64,000 bases of DNA from Paenibacillus etheri (GTDB lineage Bacteria; Bacillota; Bacilli; Paenibacillales; Paenibacillaceae): NCBI RefSeq assembly GCF_001012825.1, contig NZ_LCZJ02000018.1:363122-427121 (forward strand). The letters are read 5' to 3'. The notes beneath the pieces were generated by a model. It was not told the DNA's origin. It ran no database searches and was given only the letters and a program-made list of their open reading frames with translations. Below are positions 34,787 through 44,988 of the stretch, in pieces. The position numbers and the translations under genes were made by a program. Numbering within the stretch: position 1 is the first letter of the stretch; the number at the start of each line of letters is the position of its first letter.

Positions 34787-36652
34787 TTGTTGCAACTACA
34801 GGTAACGAACAGTCCTTTTAACGAGAACCAAGTCGAGCTTCTCAATCGTCTTCTACCATCCTTAACGGAGACACAGCAAATATGGCTCAGCGGATATTTG
34901 TCCGCGATTGGTCGTACTGCGGCAGCAGCGCCAGCGGGCACTGAACTTCTAGTGAAATCGAATACGATTGGAAACGCAGAGGTTAGTACCGCTGTAACGG
35001 GTCAACCAGCAGCATCACGTGAAGTAACCATACTATTTGGTTCGCAAACTGGGAATTGCCAGCGACTGGCGGGAAGCTTGTCCCGTAAGCTGGAAGAGCA
35101 AGGATTTCAGGTCACACTCTCCGCGATGAACAGCTTCAAACCTACTGTGCTTAAAAAGGTCGAGAATCTGCTTCTACTGGTGAGTACTCATGGAGAAGGT
35201 GATCCGCCAGATAATGCACGGATATTTCACGAATTTCTTTATAGTAAAAGAGCTCCTCAATTAGAGAACCTACGGTTTTCTGTTCTGGCTCTGGGAGACA
35301 CCTCTTATGAATTTTTCTGTCAGACGGGTAAAGAGTTCGATCAGAGGTTAGAGGAACTTGGTGGTAAGCGCCTAAGTCCACGTGTAGATTGTGATCTCGA
35401 TTATGACGATTCCGTTGCCGAATGGTTTGAAGGTGTAATTGGTGCATTAAATGTAAATTTAAATGCTCCAGCCATTGCTGCAAAAGCGGTTCAAGCCTCA
35501 GAGGACGCAGAGTCACAAGAGCCTTTATATACCCGGAATAATCCTTTTAAGGCAGAGGTACTTGAGAATCTGAATTTGAATGGGCGCGGTTCGGATCGGG
35601 AGACTCGTCATCTTGAGCTTTCACTTGAAGGCTCTAATATACAGTTTGAGCCAGGGGATGCACTGGGCGTATATCCGGAGAATCATCCTGAATTGGTGGA
35701 CGCTATTATTCATACTATGGGCTGGAATCCCAGCGATAAGGTTCCGTTTAATAAAAAAGGTGATGAAGGAGCCTTGCGTGAGGCACTTCTGCATCATTAC
35801 GAAATCACTGTATTGACCAAACCTTTGCTGGAGCAAGCGGCAAAGCTGTCTGCTTCAAGCAAGCTGAGTGAGTTGTTAGCTCTAGACCGTGCTTCGGAGC
35901 TTAAAGAGTATATTCAAGGACGTGATCTGCTCGATTTGATTCAGGACTTCTCGCCATGGGAAGGCTCAGCCAGCAATTTTGTGACGATTTTGCGGAAGCT
36001 TCCTGCACGTCTGTATTCCATTGCTAGCAGTTATAAGGCTAATCCGGATGAAGTTCATCTAACCGTCAGAGCTGTACGTTATGAGGCTCACGGCCGTGAA
36101 CGCTACGGTGTCTGCTCCGTGCATTGCGCAGAAAGAGTAGAGCCAGGGGATACATTGCCTATTTACATTCAGCATAATCCTAACTTTAAGCTACCGACTG
36201 ATCCGGATGCGCCGATCATCATGATCGGACCAGGCACAGGCGTTGCACCATTCCGATCTTTCTTGGAGGAACGTGGAGAGCTTGGAGTGGAAGGGAAATC
36301 ATGGCTGTTTTATGGGGATCGGCATTTCGTAACGGATTTTCTGTATCAGACTGACTGGCAGAGAATGCTAAAGGATGGCGTTCTCAGCAAGCTGGATGTA
36401 GCCTTCTCACGTGATACCGAAGAGAAAGTATACGTACAGCATCGCATCTTGCAAAAGAGTCAGGAGGTTTATGAATGGCTACAAGAAGGTGCTCATATCT
36501 ACGTTTGCGGCGACGAGAAGTGTATGGCACATGATGTTCATTCTGCTTTGCTTACTGTGATTCAGAGTGAGGGCGGACTCAGCCCTGAAGCGGCAGCGGC
36601 TTATCTGGAAGATATGCAACAGACACAACGTTACCAGCGTGATGTCTATTAA
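34787..36652 (+). CDS. cysJ: Assimilatory sulfite reductase, flavoprotein subunit
   Basis: 621 residues from TTG 34787 (AGGAGAGG 6 bases upstream; TTG 34790 is one codon later). FMN-binding flavodoxin domain ~77-220 (LFGSQTGNCQRLAG, STHGEGDPPDN, LALGDTSYEFF), linker, then FAD domain with RLYSIASSYK, and NADPH domain with GPGTGVAPFRSFLEER and the end YVCGDEKCMAHDV. It takes electrons from NADPH to the CysI hemoprotein, reducing sulfite to sulfide for cysteine synthesis. The N-terminal ~75 residues (NENQVELLNRLLPSLTETQQ) are typical of CysJ. Confidence 0.95.
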   Translation: MLQLQVTNSPFNENQVELLNRLLPSLTETQQIWLSGYLSAIGRTAAAAPAGTELLVKSNTIGNAEVSTAVTGQPAASREVTILFGSQTGNCQRLAGSLSRKLEEQGFQVTLSAMNSFKPTVLKKVENLLLLVSTHGEGDPPDNARIFHEFLYSKRAPQLENLRFSVLALGDTSYEFFCQTGKEFDQRLEELGGKRLSPRVDCDLDYDDSVAEWFEGVIGALNVNLNAPAIAAKAVQASEDAESQEPLYTRNNPFKAEVLENLNLNGRGSDRETRHLELSLEGSNIQFEPGDALGVYPENHPELVDAIIHTMGWNPSDKVPFNKKGDEGALREALLHHYEITVLTKPLLEQAAKLSASSKLSELLALDRASELKEYIQGRDLLDLIQDFSPWEGSASNFVTILRKLPARLYSIASSYKANPDEVHLTVRAVRYEAHGRERYGVCSVHCAERVEPGDTLPIYIQHNPNFKLPTDPDAPIIMIGPGTGVAPFRSFLEERGELGVEGKSWLFYGDRHFVTDFLYQTDWQRMLKDGVLSKLDVAFSRDTEEKVYVQHRILQKSQEVYEWLQEGAHIYVCGDEKCMAHDVHSALLTVIQSEGGLSPEAAAAYLEDMQQTQRYQRDVY

Positions 36653-36700
36653 TGGATAGATGGGGAAGTTATCGAATGACTTCGGGGGGAGATAACACAA

Positions 36701-38425
36701 ATGGCAAACAATGAGAAGGTTAAGCCGATCGGCGGGCCTCCAAGTGATGTTGAGCATATTAAGTCGGAGAGTAACTATCTGCGGGGTGCGTTAGTTGAGA
36801 CGCTAAGCAATCCGATTACGGGTGGTCTGCCTGAAGATGATAATCGGCTGCTGAAATTTCACGGAAGCTATATGCAGGATGACAGAGATCTACGTAATGA
36901 ACGGGAACGTCAGAAGCTGGAGCCAGCATTCCAGTTTATGCTTCGCGTAGTTGCTCCAGGTGGTGTTGCTACACCGGAACAATGGCTGGTGATGGATGAT
37001 CTGGCGCAGAAGTATGGTAACGGAACCTTACGTCTAACTACAAGACAGGCATTTCAAATGCATGGCGTTCTCAAATGGAACTTAAAGAAGACCATTCGAA
37101 GCATTAATGATACGCTAATGACGACCCTTGCAGCTTGCGGGGATGTCAACCGTAACGTAATGAGCAATCCGAATCCTTATCAATCTGAGGTGCACGCAGA
37201 AGTCTATGAATGGGCGCGCAAAGTTAGTGATCATTTATCACCTCGTACTCCCGCTTACCATGAAATTTGGCTGGATGGTGAAAAGGTAGTGGATAGTTTA
37301 GGAGATCGGGCAGAAGTGGAGCCAATCTATGGTCCGGTATATTTACCACGTAAATTCAAGATTGGTCTTGCAGTCCCCCCTTCAAATGATGTAGATGTGT
37401 TCTCGCAGGATCTGGGCTTCATCGCTATTCTTGAGAACGATAAGCTGGTAGGGTTCAACGTTTCGGTAGGCGGCGGTATGGGGATGACGCATGGAGATAC
37501 CAGCACGTATCCTCAGCTTGGCCGTATCATTGGTTTTTGCCGTCCTGATCAATTGATTGATGTAGCGGAGAAGACAGTAACGATTCAGCGGGACTATGGA
37601 AATCGTTCTGTCCGCAAAAATGCACGGTTTAAGTATACGATAGACCGCCACGGTCTGGAATGGTTCGTCGATGAGCTGCATGAAAGGCTCGGATGGCAGC
37701 TTGAGGCGGCACGGGAGTACCATTTCGATCACAATGGAGACCGCTACGGCTGGGTAAAGGGTACCAATGGAAAATGGAATTTGACGCTTTATATCCAAAG
37801 CGGACGGATTCATGACCAAGAAGGGTACACATTGATGACTGGGCTACGGGAAATTGCCAAAATTCATACCGGAGATTTCCGTCTTACGCCGAACCAGAAT
37901 TTAACGATTGCTAACGTAACCTCTGCCAAAAAACGAAAAGTGGCTGAGCTGGCTAAACAGAATGGACTTACAGACGGAGCTCATCTTTCTGCACTACGAC
38001 GCAGCTCAATGTCTTGTGTGGCGCTACCAACCTGCGGACTTGCAATGGCTGAAGCAGAACGTTATTTGCCTTCGTTGGTTGATAAGCTAGAGCTTGTCCT
38101 TGATGAAGCTGGTCTACGCGATGAGGAAATCGTGATCCGGATGACGGGCTGTCCTAATGGATGTGCAAGACCGGCACTAGGTGAAATCTCGTTTATTGGT
38201 AAAGGTCCAGGCAGATATAATATGTACTTGGGAGCAGGTTTTACAGGAGATCGCTTGAACAAAATGTATAAAGAAAACATAGATGAAAAAGAAATACTGG
38301 AGACACTGGAGCCAATTCTTCATCGTTATTCGAAAGAACGACTGCATAGCGAGCATTTTGGAGATTTCGTGATCCGTGCAGGTTATGTCAAAGCGGTTTC
38401 TTCAGGTCTTAATTTTCATGATTAA
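36701..38425 (+). CDS. cysI: Assimilatory sulfite reductase, hemoprotein subunit
   Basis: 574 residues. Siroheme/4Fe-4S ligands are C439, C445, C484 and C488 (SCVALPTCG and [11 protein letters not shown]). The N-terminal ferredoxin-like half has [15 protein letters not shown], and the repeat half has [16 protein letters not shown], the two pseudosymmetric halves of sulfite/nitrite reductases. GGGGGAG precedes the ATG, 48 bases after the cysJ stop, and a terminator follows. With cysJ it forms the complete NADPH sulfite reductase. Confidence 0.95.
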   Translation: MANNEKVKPIGGPPSDVEHIKSESNYLRGALVETLSNPITGGLPEDDNRLLKFHGSYMQDDRDLRNERERQKLEPAFQFMLRVVAPGGVATPEQWLVMDDLAQKYGNGTLRLTTRQAFQMHGVLKWNLKKTIRSINDTLMTTLAACGDVNRNVMSNPNPYQSEVHAEVYEWARKVSDHLSPRTPAYHEIWLDGEKVVDSLGDRAEVEPIYGPVYLPRKFKIGLAVPPSNDVDVFSQDLGFIAILENDKLVGFNVSVGGGMGMTHGDTSTYPQLGRIIGFCRPDQLIDVAEKTVTIQRDYGNRSVRKNARFKYTIDRHGLEWFVDELHERLGWQLEAAREYHFDHNGDRYGWVKGTNGKWNLTLYIQSGRIHDQEGYTLMTGLREIAKIHTGDFRLTPNQNLTIANVTSAKKRKVAELAKQNGLTDGAHLSALRRSSMSCVALPTCGLAMAEAERYLPSLVDKLELVLDEAGLRDEEIVIRMTGCPNGCARPALGEISFIGKGPGRYNMYLGAGFTGDRLNKMYKENIDEKEILETLEPILHRYSKERLHSEHFGDFVIRAGYVKAVSSGLNFHD

Positions 38426-38439
38426 TCCAATATAGACTG

Positions 38440-38487
38440 AAGAGGTGTCCAAGAGCCGAATATGGCTACATGGACACCTCTTTGTTT
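38440..38487 (+). terminator. cysJI terminator
   Basis: AAGAGGTGTCCA / TGGACACCTCTT with an inner AGCC / GGCT stem and a T-rich end. Confidence 0.9.
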
Positions 38488-38751
38488 GTTGGTCTCAAAC
38501 CCTAACCATCCCTCCAATAGCGTCATCTGAGCCCAGAAGTCACAGTCGATTTAAAAAATACTTTTCTCTTATATTCTCAAGCTTTCCCGTAAAAAAGGGA
38601 GTTTTTTTTAGAATTAAAACTGAAATTATATTTTTTTTGCCTAATGATTTGGATTTCTCGTGTTTTTCTTTCATAATATAAAGGGGAAACTAAATACAAA
38701 AGAAGAGCCATTGCCCGAGAGTGATGTGTTCTGTACAGAAGAGGCGATATT
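38488..38751. other. Intergenic stretch before the aminopeptidase gene
   Basis: No gene seen. It holds a weak T-tailed hairpin near 38578-38605 (short TTCCC/GGGAG stem) and the promoter listed at 38649-38677. Confidence 0.4.
38649..38677 (+). promoter_or_regulatory. Sigma-A promoter of the methionine aminopeptidase gene
   Basis: TTGGAT (38649-38654), 17-base spacer, CATAAT (38672-38677), about 75 bases upstream of the ATG. Confidence 0.5.
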
Positions 38752-39498
38752 ATGATTATCATGAAAACGATGGAAGAGATCGAAAAAATGCGTGCGGCGG
38801 GAAAAATTCTCGCTGAATGTCATCGTCAAATTGCGAAAATTTCACAGCCGGGAATTACTACCTGGGAGATTGATGAATTTGCAGAAAAATTTATATTGTC
38901 TCAAGGAGCGACTCCTGAGCAAAAGGGATATAACGGATATCCGTACGCGACCTGTGCTTCTGTAAATGATGTAATCTGCCACGGATTTCCGAAGAAGGAA
39001 CCACTTAAAGATGGGGATATAGTAACCATAGACATGGTAGTTAACTTAGATGGCTGGTTGGCAGATTCCGCTTGGTCGTATGGGATTGGCAACATTAGTG
39101 AACAGGCGACCAAATTACTAGACACCACAAAAGAATCTCTATTCCGTGGTATCGAGCAGGCAGTTGCAGGCAACCGTATTGGGGATGTCGCTCATGCTAT
39201 TCAAGTTTACGCAGAGTCTAATGGTTATTCTGTTGTGCGTGATTTTATTGGCCATGGGATTGGTTCAGAAATGCATGAAGCTCCAGAGGTACCTCACTAT
39301 GGTCCGGCTGGCAGAGGACCTCGTCTGAAAGAGGGGATGGTATTTACCATTGAACCGATGCTGAACACAGGCAGCTACAGAACAAAGATTGATTCGGATG
39401 GTTGGACTGCACGTACCATTGACGGTGGTCTGTCAGCACAATATGAACATACGTTAGCTATCACCCCACAAGGGACAATTATCCTGACTGAACTATAG
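38752..39498 (+). CDS. map: Methionine aminopeptidase, type I (second copy-like, YflG type)
   Basis: 248 residues. Dimetal ligands D94 (TIDMVV), D105 (LADSAWS), H168 (IGHGIG), E201 (TIEPML) and E232 (QYEHTLAI), with the substrate-loop His77 in DVICHGFP. No N-terminal extension. It removes the initiator methionine from nascent proteins. The essential map usually sits in the secY-adk-map-infA ribosomal cluster; this stand-alone gene is therefore more likely the second, YflG-like copy (inference). Confidence 0.92.
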   Translation: MIIMKTMEEIEKMRAAGKILAECHRQIAKISQPGITTWEIDEFAEKFILSQGATPEQKGYNGYPYATCASVNDVICHGFPKKEPLKDGDIVTIDMVVNLDGWLADSAWSYGIGNISEQATKLLDTTKESLFRGIEQAVAGNRIGDVAHAIQVYAESNGYSVVRDFIGHGIGSEMHEAPEVPHYGPAGRGPRLKEGMVFTIEPMLNTGSYRTKIDSDGWTARTIDGGLSAQYEHTLAITPQGTIILTEL

Positions 39499-39510
39499 TT
39501 TAGCGTTGAA

Positions 39511-39563
39511 AAAAAAGACCTGATTAGCTTCATCTTCTCTTGATGTTGCTGATCAGGTCTATT
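39511..39563. terminator. Bidirectional terminator between convergent genes
   Basis: AGACCTGATTAGC / GCTGATCAGGTCT hairpin with T runs on both sides in each direction. It ends both the aminopeptidase gene and the minus-strand CBS gene. Confidence 0.9.
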
Positions 39564-39573
39564 TGTTGTTCCA

Positions 39574-39978
39574 TTAATCAGTGATGTTGCGAGTATAATA
39601 TTCAATGATATCTTTTCGACGAATAATTCCGACAAACACGCCTTCATTATCAATAACAGGAACGAAATTTTGATCTGCAGCTAGCGTTAGCATATCCTCC
39701 ATTTCGGCATTTATGAGAACGCTCTCGTTATGAACATGCTTCTGGATATCGCTTACTGGGACTTCCCCTATATTGTCAAATGTTAGACCTGCTGTGTTTT
39801 TCAGCTTCCACAATAGATCACCTTCCGAAAGTGTTCCTACATATTTTCCTTCATTATCGATAATAGGGATAGCCGTATAATGGTGCTGCTCTAATTGTTG
39901 TAAGGCTTCCAGCATGGATAGTGAGTTAGTGATATAGGCAACTTGATCTTTAGGCAACAAAAAAGAGGATATTTCCAT
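39574..39978 (-). CDS. CBS-domain protein, CbpB/YkuL-like
   Basis: 134 residues from ATG 39978 (AAGGAG at 9 bases; the ATG two codons earlier is only 3 bases from it). Two CBS domains: HHYTAIPIIDNEGKYVGTLSEGD and QNFVPVIDNEGVFVGIIRRKD, each with the G-x-hydrophobic nucleotide pattern. It resembles B. subtilis CbpB (YkuL), a small two-CBS protein that binds c-di-AMP and tunes the stringent-response enzyme Rel. Ligand identity is inferred from size and architecture only. Confidence 0.75.
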   Translation of the reverse strand: MEISSFLLPKDQVAYITNSLSMLEALQQLEQHHYTAIPIIDNEGKYVGTLSEGDLLWKLKNTAGLTFDNIGEVPVSDIQKHVHNESVLINAEMEDMLTLAADQNFVPVIDNEGVFVGIIRRKDIIEYYTRNITD

Positions 39979-40161
39979 CGGCATGAACTCCTTTGTATTG
40001 AGATTTTTTTAGTTAGGCTACTTTAATTTAAACATACTTTTTGAAAAGATATGCAATTTTAATTCTTATCAATTAAATTATAGGTAATAAGACCTATTTA
40101 GGGTTAGTCGTATTTTGTCGATTAAAGATAAGGTATATTATCCTAGAGTGGAGTTGTTTAG

Positions 40162-42270
40162 ATGGCACTATATCGTAGGCTTTCTTTAACGGTTAAATTT
40201 GTTCTGGCTGTAAGTTTAATTATCACCATTATTTTTTTCTTTAGTTTGGTTGCAAATCTGTTAAATTTGCGTAGTGTGAGCATCTCTAATGGTGAACTTC
40301 AGGCAGAAGTCTCGGGAAGAAGTTATGCGGAAACCATTCAAAATAGACTGATAGACATTCAGTCGACTGGTAAAGCGCTCACTGAAGTACTGATTGAAGC
40401 AAGAGAACATCAATCCTTAGACCGTGAAGATGTTATTACTACAATGAAAACTATGCTTGAGAACAGACCGGAAATTTTTGCGATGAGCATATTATGGGAA
40501 CCCAACGCCTTTGATCAAAACGATCAGGCTAATATAAATAAGATGCCATATGATGATGGTACGGGGCGTTTTATTCCTTATGCCTTTAGAAATCAAGGCG
40601 CGATAACGGTTGAACCCTTAAAGAATTACGATGTAGAAGGTGCGGGTGATTATTACCTTTTACCTAAAAAAGAGAAAAAACCGATTTACATTGAACCCTA
40701 TTCTTATGAGACGACTGGTGGGGCTATCGAGATGATTTCGGTCATGCTGCCGATTTTAGATAAAACGGGAGATTTTCTTGGGGCTGTGGGGTTCGATGTT
40801 TCGTTAACCCAATTACAGGAAGAAGCCGTTAACTATAAACCTCTGGGAGGTTATGTTTCTCTAATCACTGGTAATGGTAAGTATGCAGCTAATCCTAATG
40901 ATCCACAAAGTATACTCAAAGATTTTGGTGATACGGATGAGAAAGCTGCACTGTGGAAACAAGTGAAGAATGGGGAGACGGTTCAGGGGTATACCCATAA
41001 TTCTAAGGGAGAAGAAGTACTGCGGATTTTTATTCCGATTTCAATGCCGAAAAGCGATCAGGTATGGTATACACAGACTGCGATTCCTAAAGCTACAATC
41101 ATGGCCGACTACGAAAAAGCTAAAACAGAATCTTTTATCATCATGCTTGTTGGGATGTCGATTCTAGGAATTGTTATAGCCTTTTTATTATGGTTTATGG
41201 TGATCAGACCACTTCGAGTGTTATCTGAGAAATTGCAGCTTATGGCTCAGGGGGATTTAACCCAAACCTTGCAGGTTCAAAATGATGATGAATTCGGTAA
41301 GATGTCTTCACATTTTAATCAGATGACACATAAGCTTCGAGAAATGTTTGGACTTGTGGCTGATTTGTCGATGTCAGTGGGAGCTACTTCTGAAGAGTTG
41401 ACAGCTAACGCTGAACAGACAGGGAAAGCTGCTGAACAGATTGCTGTGTCTATTGGACGAGTAGCCGAGGGAGCGCAGCTGCAGAATGGTTATGCAGGAG
41501 AATCTTCTCTGGCCATGAGCGATCTTAGCGTTGGAGTGCAACGTATCGCTGACTCTTCTTCAGCGGTGTCCGCATCTGCAGATGAAGTAACCGATCAAAC
41601 GAAGCGGGGCAGTGCGCAGCTGCAAATGGCGGTGACCCAGATGACAGAGCTTAAGCAATCCGTGGACGAGACCAGTCTGGCGATCGAACGATTAGGTGAA
41701 AGATCTATCCAGATTAGCGGGATTATTGGTCTGATCTCGAATATTAGTAAACAGACTAATCTATTGGCATTAAACGCAGCGATTGAAGCATCCAGAGTGG
41801 GTGAGCATGGTCGTGGATTTGCTGTAGTAGCTTCTGAAATACGGATGTTGGCGGATCAAACGAAACAAGCTGCCGAACAAGTTACTGAATTAGTCGAACA
41901 TGTGGTTCAAGACACTAATCAAGCCTCACAGGCTATGGCCGTTGGTAATGAGCAAGTAAGTATTGGTGTGCAGAGTGTATCTGATAGTGATCTTTTGTTT
42001 ACATCGATTCTTGCTGAAATGACACAGGTTACAGATCAAATTCAGGAAGTATCTGCAGCCGCACAGCAGATGACCGCTGGTACAGAGCAAATTTCAGCTA
42101 GTGTCAAAGTATTAGCTGAACTTGCATCAGAAGCGTCCGCGGATTCACAAAGTGTAGCAGCAGCCTCAGAGGAGCAGCTTGCTTCTATGGAAGAGATTTC
42201 TGCTTCGACGGAATCCCTCAGCTCGATGGTGCAAGATTTGCTGGACAAATTGTCTTATTTTAAAATTTAA
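40162..42270 (+). CDS. Methyl-accepting chemotaxis protein with dCache sensor
   Basis: 702 residues. Membrane segment ~13-33; a large extracellular dCache-type domain ~37-320 with [20 protein letters not shown] and [10 protein letters not shown]; second segment ~323-345; HAMP ([20 protein letters not shown]); then the signalling hairpin, whose tip reads [20 protein letters not shown] followed by [17 protein letters not shown]. The pattern is complete, so it should couple to CheA/CheW encoded elsewhere. The dyad TAGGT-N6-ACCTA lies at 40081-40096. Ligand unknown; many dCache receptors sense amino acids. Confidence 0.92.
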   Translation: MALYRRLSLTVKFVLAVSLIITIIFFFSLVANLLNLRSVSISNGELQAEVSGRSYAETIQNRLIDIQSTGKALTEVLIEAREHQSLDREDVITTMKTMLENRPEIFAMSILWEPNAFDQNDQANINKMPYDDGTGRFIPYAFRNQGAITVEPLKNYDVEGAGDYYLLPKKEKKPIYIEPYSYETTGGAIEMISVMLPILDKTGDFLGAVGFDVSLTQLQEEAVNYKPLGGYVSLITGNGKYAANPNDPQSILKDFGDTDEKAALWKQVKNGETVQGYTHNSKGEEVLRIFIPISMPKSDQVWYTQTAIPKATIMADYEKAKTESFIIMLVGMSILGIVIAFLLWFMVIRPLRVLSEKLQLMAQGDLTQTLQVQNDDEFGKMSSHFNQMTHKLREMFGLVADLSMSVGATSEELTANAEQTGKAAEQIAVSIGRVAEGAQLQNGYAGESSLAMSDLSVGVQRIADSSSAVSASADEVTDQTKRGSAQLQMAVTQMTELKQSVDETSLAIERLGERSIQISGIIGLISNISKQTNLLALNAAIEASRVGEHGRGFAVVASEIRMLADQTKQAAEQVTELVEHVVQDTNQASQAMAVGNEQVSIGVQSVSDSDLLFTSILAEMTQVTDQIQEVSAAAQQMTAGTEQISASVKVLAELASEASADSQSVAAASEEQLASMEEISASTESLSSMVQDLLDKLSYFKI

Positions 42271-42301
42271 AATGAATGTGATGTCGTGAAATACAGGTGG
42301 G

Positions 42302-42343
42302 GGACCCTGTCCTTTTCTAAAGGATCAGGGTCTTCCATTTTTT
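42302..42343 (+). terminator. Intrinsic terminator
   Basis: GGACCCTG-CCTTT / AAAGG-CAGGGTC hairpin with a small bulge and a six-T tail, ending the chemoreceptor gene. Confidence 0.88.
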
Positions 42344-42379
42344 AAACCATGCCAAAGGGTATCTACATGGCTTTAGATG

Positions 42380-42388
42380 TGCTATAAT
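42380..42388 (+). promoter_or_regulatory. Extended -10 promoter upstream of the csp leader
   Basis: TGCTATAAT is a perfect extended -10 (TGnTATAAT). No clear -35. The transcript would start near 42395, about 160 bases before the cold-shock gene. Confidence 0.55.
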
Positions 42389-42414
42389 CAATATATCGAA
42401 AGTAGTTACCTGCT

Positions 42415-42487
42415 AATTCACATAGCGTAGAGGGTTATTCTTAAGATGACAATAACCTTGTACCATATGTGAATTTTTATTTTTTTA
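42415..42487 (+). terminator. Nested hairpin with T run inside the csp leader (attenuator or sRNA end)
   Basis: Outer stem AATTCACATA / TATGTGAATT, inner stem AGGGTTATT / AATAACCTT (one wobble), then a T-rich run from 42474. Transcripts from the promoter at 42380 would meet this terminator before reaching the csp gene at 42556. Either a short RNA ends here and csp has another start, or the hairpin is opened or passed under some condition such as cold. Confidence 0.6.
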
Positions 42488-42555
42488 GAGATTTTGCAAG
42501 AGATTTTTTTGAGATAAGAATAACATGTAAATAAAAAAAAGGTGGTAATTATATT

Positions 42556-42756
42556 ATGCAAACAGGAACAGTGAAATGGTTTAACGCGGACAAAGGCTTT
42601 GGTTTTATCGAGGTTGAAGGTGGAGAAGACGTATTCGTACATTTCAGCGCAATCACTGGTGACGGATTCAAGTCTTTAGATGAAGGACAACGTGTAGAAT
42701 TTAACGTAGTTCAAGGCAATCGTGGTCAACAAGCTGAGAATGTTGTGAAACTTTAG
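42556..42756 (+). CDS. Cold-shock protein, CspA/CspB family
   Basis: 66 residues, the size of Bacillus CspB. RNA-binding motifs RNP1 KGFGFIEV and RNP2 VFVHFSAI are intact, with [18 protein letters not shown] at the start. It melts RNA secondary structure and assists translation in the cold, and relatives act as transcription antiterminators. AAAGGTGG precedes the ATG. The long leader with a nested hairpin (42415-42487) is unusual and fits thermo- or auto-regulation (inference). Confidence 0.95.
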   Translation: MQTGTVKWFNADKGFGFIEVEGGEDVFVHFSAITGDGFKSLDEGQRVEFNVVQGNRGQQAENVVKL

Positions 42757-42767
42757 AGTTGTGAAAT

Positions 42768-42800
42768 AAATCCCCAAACTTATGGTTTGGGGATTTTTTT
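42768..42800 (+). terminator. csp terminator
   Basis: Near-perfect AAATCCCCAAAC / GGTTTGGGGATTT with a 4-base loop and seven Ts. Confidence 0.92.
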
Positions 42801-42810
42801 AAGTATAAGA

Positions 42811-42855
42811 AGTATAAGTTTCACACAATACTTTATGTCTTATATTTCTCGCTTA
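42811..42855 (+). repeat. Palindromic intergenic repeat, partial copy 3
   Basis: AGTATAAGTTT and, 28 bases on, CTTATATTTCTCGCTTA, a 17-base identity with positions 7567-7583 upstream of parE. The hairpin half present in copies 1 and 2 is missing. As with copy 1, it directly precedes a gene start. Confidence 0.6.
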
Positions 42856-42876
42856 GTAGAAAGGTGGCGGATGTAA

Positions 42877-43104
42877 GTGCAGGTGTTTGAAGACTGGAAT
42901 TTAAAAGTGAAGAAAACCTTTAACGCTACAAGCAACAAGGAAGTATTGACTGTGTCTGAAGCCGGTAGCTTGCTTGGTCTGTCTAAAGATCAAATGAAAA
43001 GCTATGTAGACCAGCATAAGTTAACTAAAGTCCCGATCATGAGAAGTGTTGTCAGATATCTTTTACTGAAAAGTGAAATCGATACGATTCTGAACAAAAT
43101 CTAA
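42877..43104 (+). CDS. Small helix-turn-helix-like protein
   Basis: 75 residues from GTG (AAAGGTGG about 10 bases upstream). The segment VSEAGSLLGLSKDQMKSYVD resembles an excisionase/MerR-type DNA-binding head, but there is no wing region, and the protein is too short for a full MerR. Not assigned to a family. It sits between the cold-shock gene and a terminator, preceded by a repeat element. Confidence 0.7.
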   Translation: MQVFEDWNLKVKKTFNATSNKEVLTVSEAGSLLGLSKDQMKSYVDQHKLTKVPIMRSVVRYLLLKSEIDTILNKI

Positions 43105-43126
43105 TGTAACTTCAATAAACATTGTT

Positions 43127-43160
43127 GACCAATCCTATATAGGATATGGTCTTTTTTTTG
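43127..43160 (+). terminator. Intrinsic terminator
   Basis: GACCA...TCCTATATAGGA...TGGTC hairpin with a bulge and eight Ts, 23 bases after the small HTH gene. Confidence 0.88.
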
Positions 43161-43348
43161 TCTCATAAATTTCTTATAAATAGAAACTTATTGATCTGAT
43201 GATCGTCTATAATTATGGGATATTTAGGTAATGGAGGGTAGGCATAAATTCCGATTTCTAAGTATAAACGTAACGGAATTACGTGGAATAAAATGTGATG
43301 TTCAGTAATGGAGAGAAGTCGTTTGAACAGAAAGGGTAATTCATCCAA

Positions 43349-44440
43349 ATGAAAAATAAACAGAGTACTCATCCACCTGCTTCATTTGCTTTAAGTAGAA
43401 TCGAGAAAAAGAAAGTGAAAAAGCATAAAATCAGCAAGAAAATGAAGATCTGGTACATTTCGATTGCTATCGTACTTCTAATTGGGCTGGGATCTTTTAT
43501 TTTCCGTAAAGAACTAATGATTTTTGGGTTTGATAATGTTGTGGCACCGACTATTGAACACACCCTTAATGAGTCCTATGTGCCGTTAGAAGACACCGGA
43601 GAACCTGGATTGCAAGCAACGACGGAAAATAAAGACCGCCCTTTCTCTATCCTTCTACTAGGCACCGATCAGCGTGGCAAAGAGAATGGACTTTCTGACT
43701 CCATTATTTATACAGTCCTTCGACCACAAGACCATAAAGCACTGCTCGTCTCCATTCCTCGTGATTCATATGCAGAAATTATTGGGGCGGAAAATATTAA
43801 AGGAGCAAGAAAAGAAACCAAGATTAATGCGGCGCATTCTTATGGTGGTCCTCAGATGAGTGTGGATACCGTTAAGAATCTGCTGAACGCACCGATTGAT
43901 TACTATGCTACTATTAATTTTAATGGGCTTGTTGGCGTGACGGATGCTCTAGGAGGAGTGGTGCTTCCAATTACCAAGGTGATAGAGAATAAGAGTCCCG
44001 ATCATGAGAAATTAAGAATTGAGCCGAACAAACCGATCTACTCCGGAAAGGAAGCTTTAATGTATGTGAGATATCGAGAAGACTCTGACTTTAAGCGAAC
44101 AGAGCGACAACGGATTTTCCTGAAAGCAGCGCTTGATCGGATGAAAAGAATAGATAATATTCTGAATATACAGAACATTATCGAAATTGCTGGCAGTAAC
44201 TTTAAAACCAATATGAAGTCAGATTTTATTTTAGATTTGGCTAAGGAGGTAATTCTTGAAGGTGGAACCCCTGAAATAACGAGTCATATGCTCCAAGGGG
44301 AAGGAAAACATACCGATCAATGGTATTATATACTCGATGAAAATGATGTAAAGCGTACCCATGATATGATCGAGATTTGGCTGAATCCAGAATCTACTGA
44401 GGCTGATCTTATAACCGCTTCTAAGGATGATGCTGCATAA
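43349..44440 (+). CDS. LCP (LytR-CpsA-Psr) family wall-polymer ligase
   Basis: 363 residues. A basic cytoplasmic head, one membrane segment (~35-52), and an extracellular LCP catalytic domain with FSILLLGTDQR, VSIPRDSYAEI, and the arginine-rich RYREDSDFKRTERQR motif that binds polyprenyl pyrophosphate. LCP enzymes attach teichoic acid or capsular polymers to peptidoglycan. The C-terminal ~120 residues are a helical tail, somewhat longer than in minimal members. The ribosome binding site is weak (AAAGGG 16 bases upstream). Confidence 0.92.
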   Translation: MKNKQSTHPPASFALSRIEKKKVKKHKISKKMKIWYISIAIVLLIGLGSFIFRKELMIFGFDNVVAPTIEHTLNESYVPLEDTGEPGLQATTENKDRPFSILLLGTDQRGKENGLSDSIIYTVLRPQDHKALLVSIPRDSYAEIIGAENIKGARKETKINAAHSYGGPQMSVDTVKNLLNAPIDYYATINFNGLVGVTDALGGVVLPITKVIENKSPDHEKLRIEPNKPIYSGKEALMYVRYREDSDFKRTERQRIFLKAALDRMKRIDNILNIQNIIEIAGSNFKTNMKSDFILDLAKEVILEGGTPEITSHMLQGEGKHTDQWYYILDENDVKRTHDMIEIWLNPESTEADLITASKDDAA

Positions 44441-44484
44441 TATTTTTGTCAGACTATTTTATATTCACATGGAGGTTAGCTTCT

Positions 44485-44970
44485 ATGGCAGTAAAAACAA
44501 AGGAGCAAATGTTACTCGAATTTAAGTCCCTCATTCCATTCGTGGAATCATTAGAAGAGATGCCGGATAAACATTGGGATAAGCCCATAGCAACTGGTAA
44601 ATGGACCGTGAAGGATATTCTCTGTCATCTCATGCTTTGGGATAAATATTTCTATGAAGGTGCTATAAAAAAGATTATTTTAAAAGAACCATTAACAACG
44701 AAACATTTGGATTTTAACGAGTTTAATGCTAACGCGATTGAGTATGCCGAATTGTTATCCAAGCAAACCTTGATTGAACAATTTGTGCTCTACAGATCTA
44801 GAATTTTAGATGCAGTCTCTGGATTAACGGATGAAGAATTCGATTTGGAATATATAGATGGAGATCGCAAGAAGTTCAGTGTTCACAAGTATTTGAGAAG
44901 TTTTATCCCACATGATAAGCATCATAAAAAACAGATTGAACAATTCTTAAAATACATACAGCAAGGTTGA
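44485..44970 (+). CDS. DinB/DfsB-like four-helix-bundle protein
   Basis: 161 residues from ATG 44485 (GGAGG 9 bases upstream; the ORF is open from 44446 but without a site). His residues spaced as in DinB-superfamily metal sites (LCHLMLWDKY, PHDKHHKKQIEQF). Related proteins include DfsB and ClbS self-protection enzymes and bacillithiol-type transferases. No partner gene is evident nearby, so the role is open. Confidence 0.75.
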   Translation: MAVKTKEQMLLEFKSLIPFVESLEEMPDKHWDKPIATGKWTVKDILCHLMLWDKYFYEGAIKKIILKEPLTTKHLDFNEFNANAIEYAELLSKQTLIEQFVLYRSRILDAVSGLTDEEFDLEYIDGDRKKFSVHKYLRSFIPHDKHHKKQIEQFLKYIQQG

Positions 44971-44988
44971 ACACTTTTCTTTTATGGC

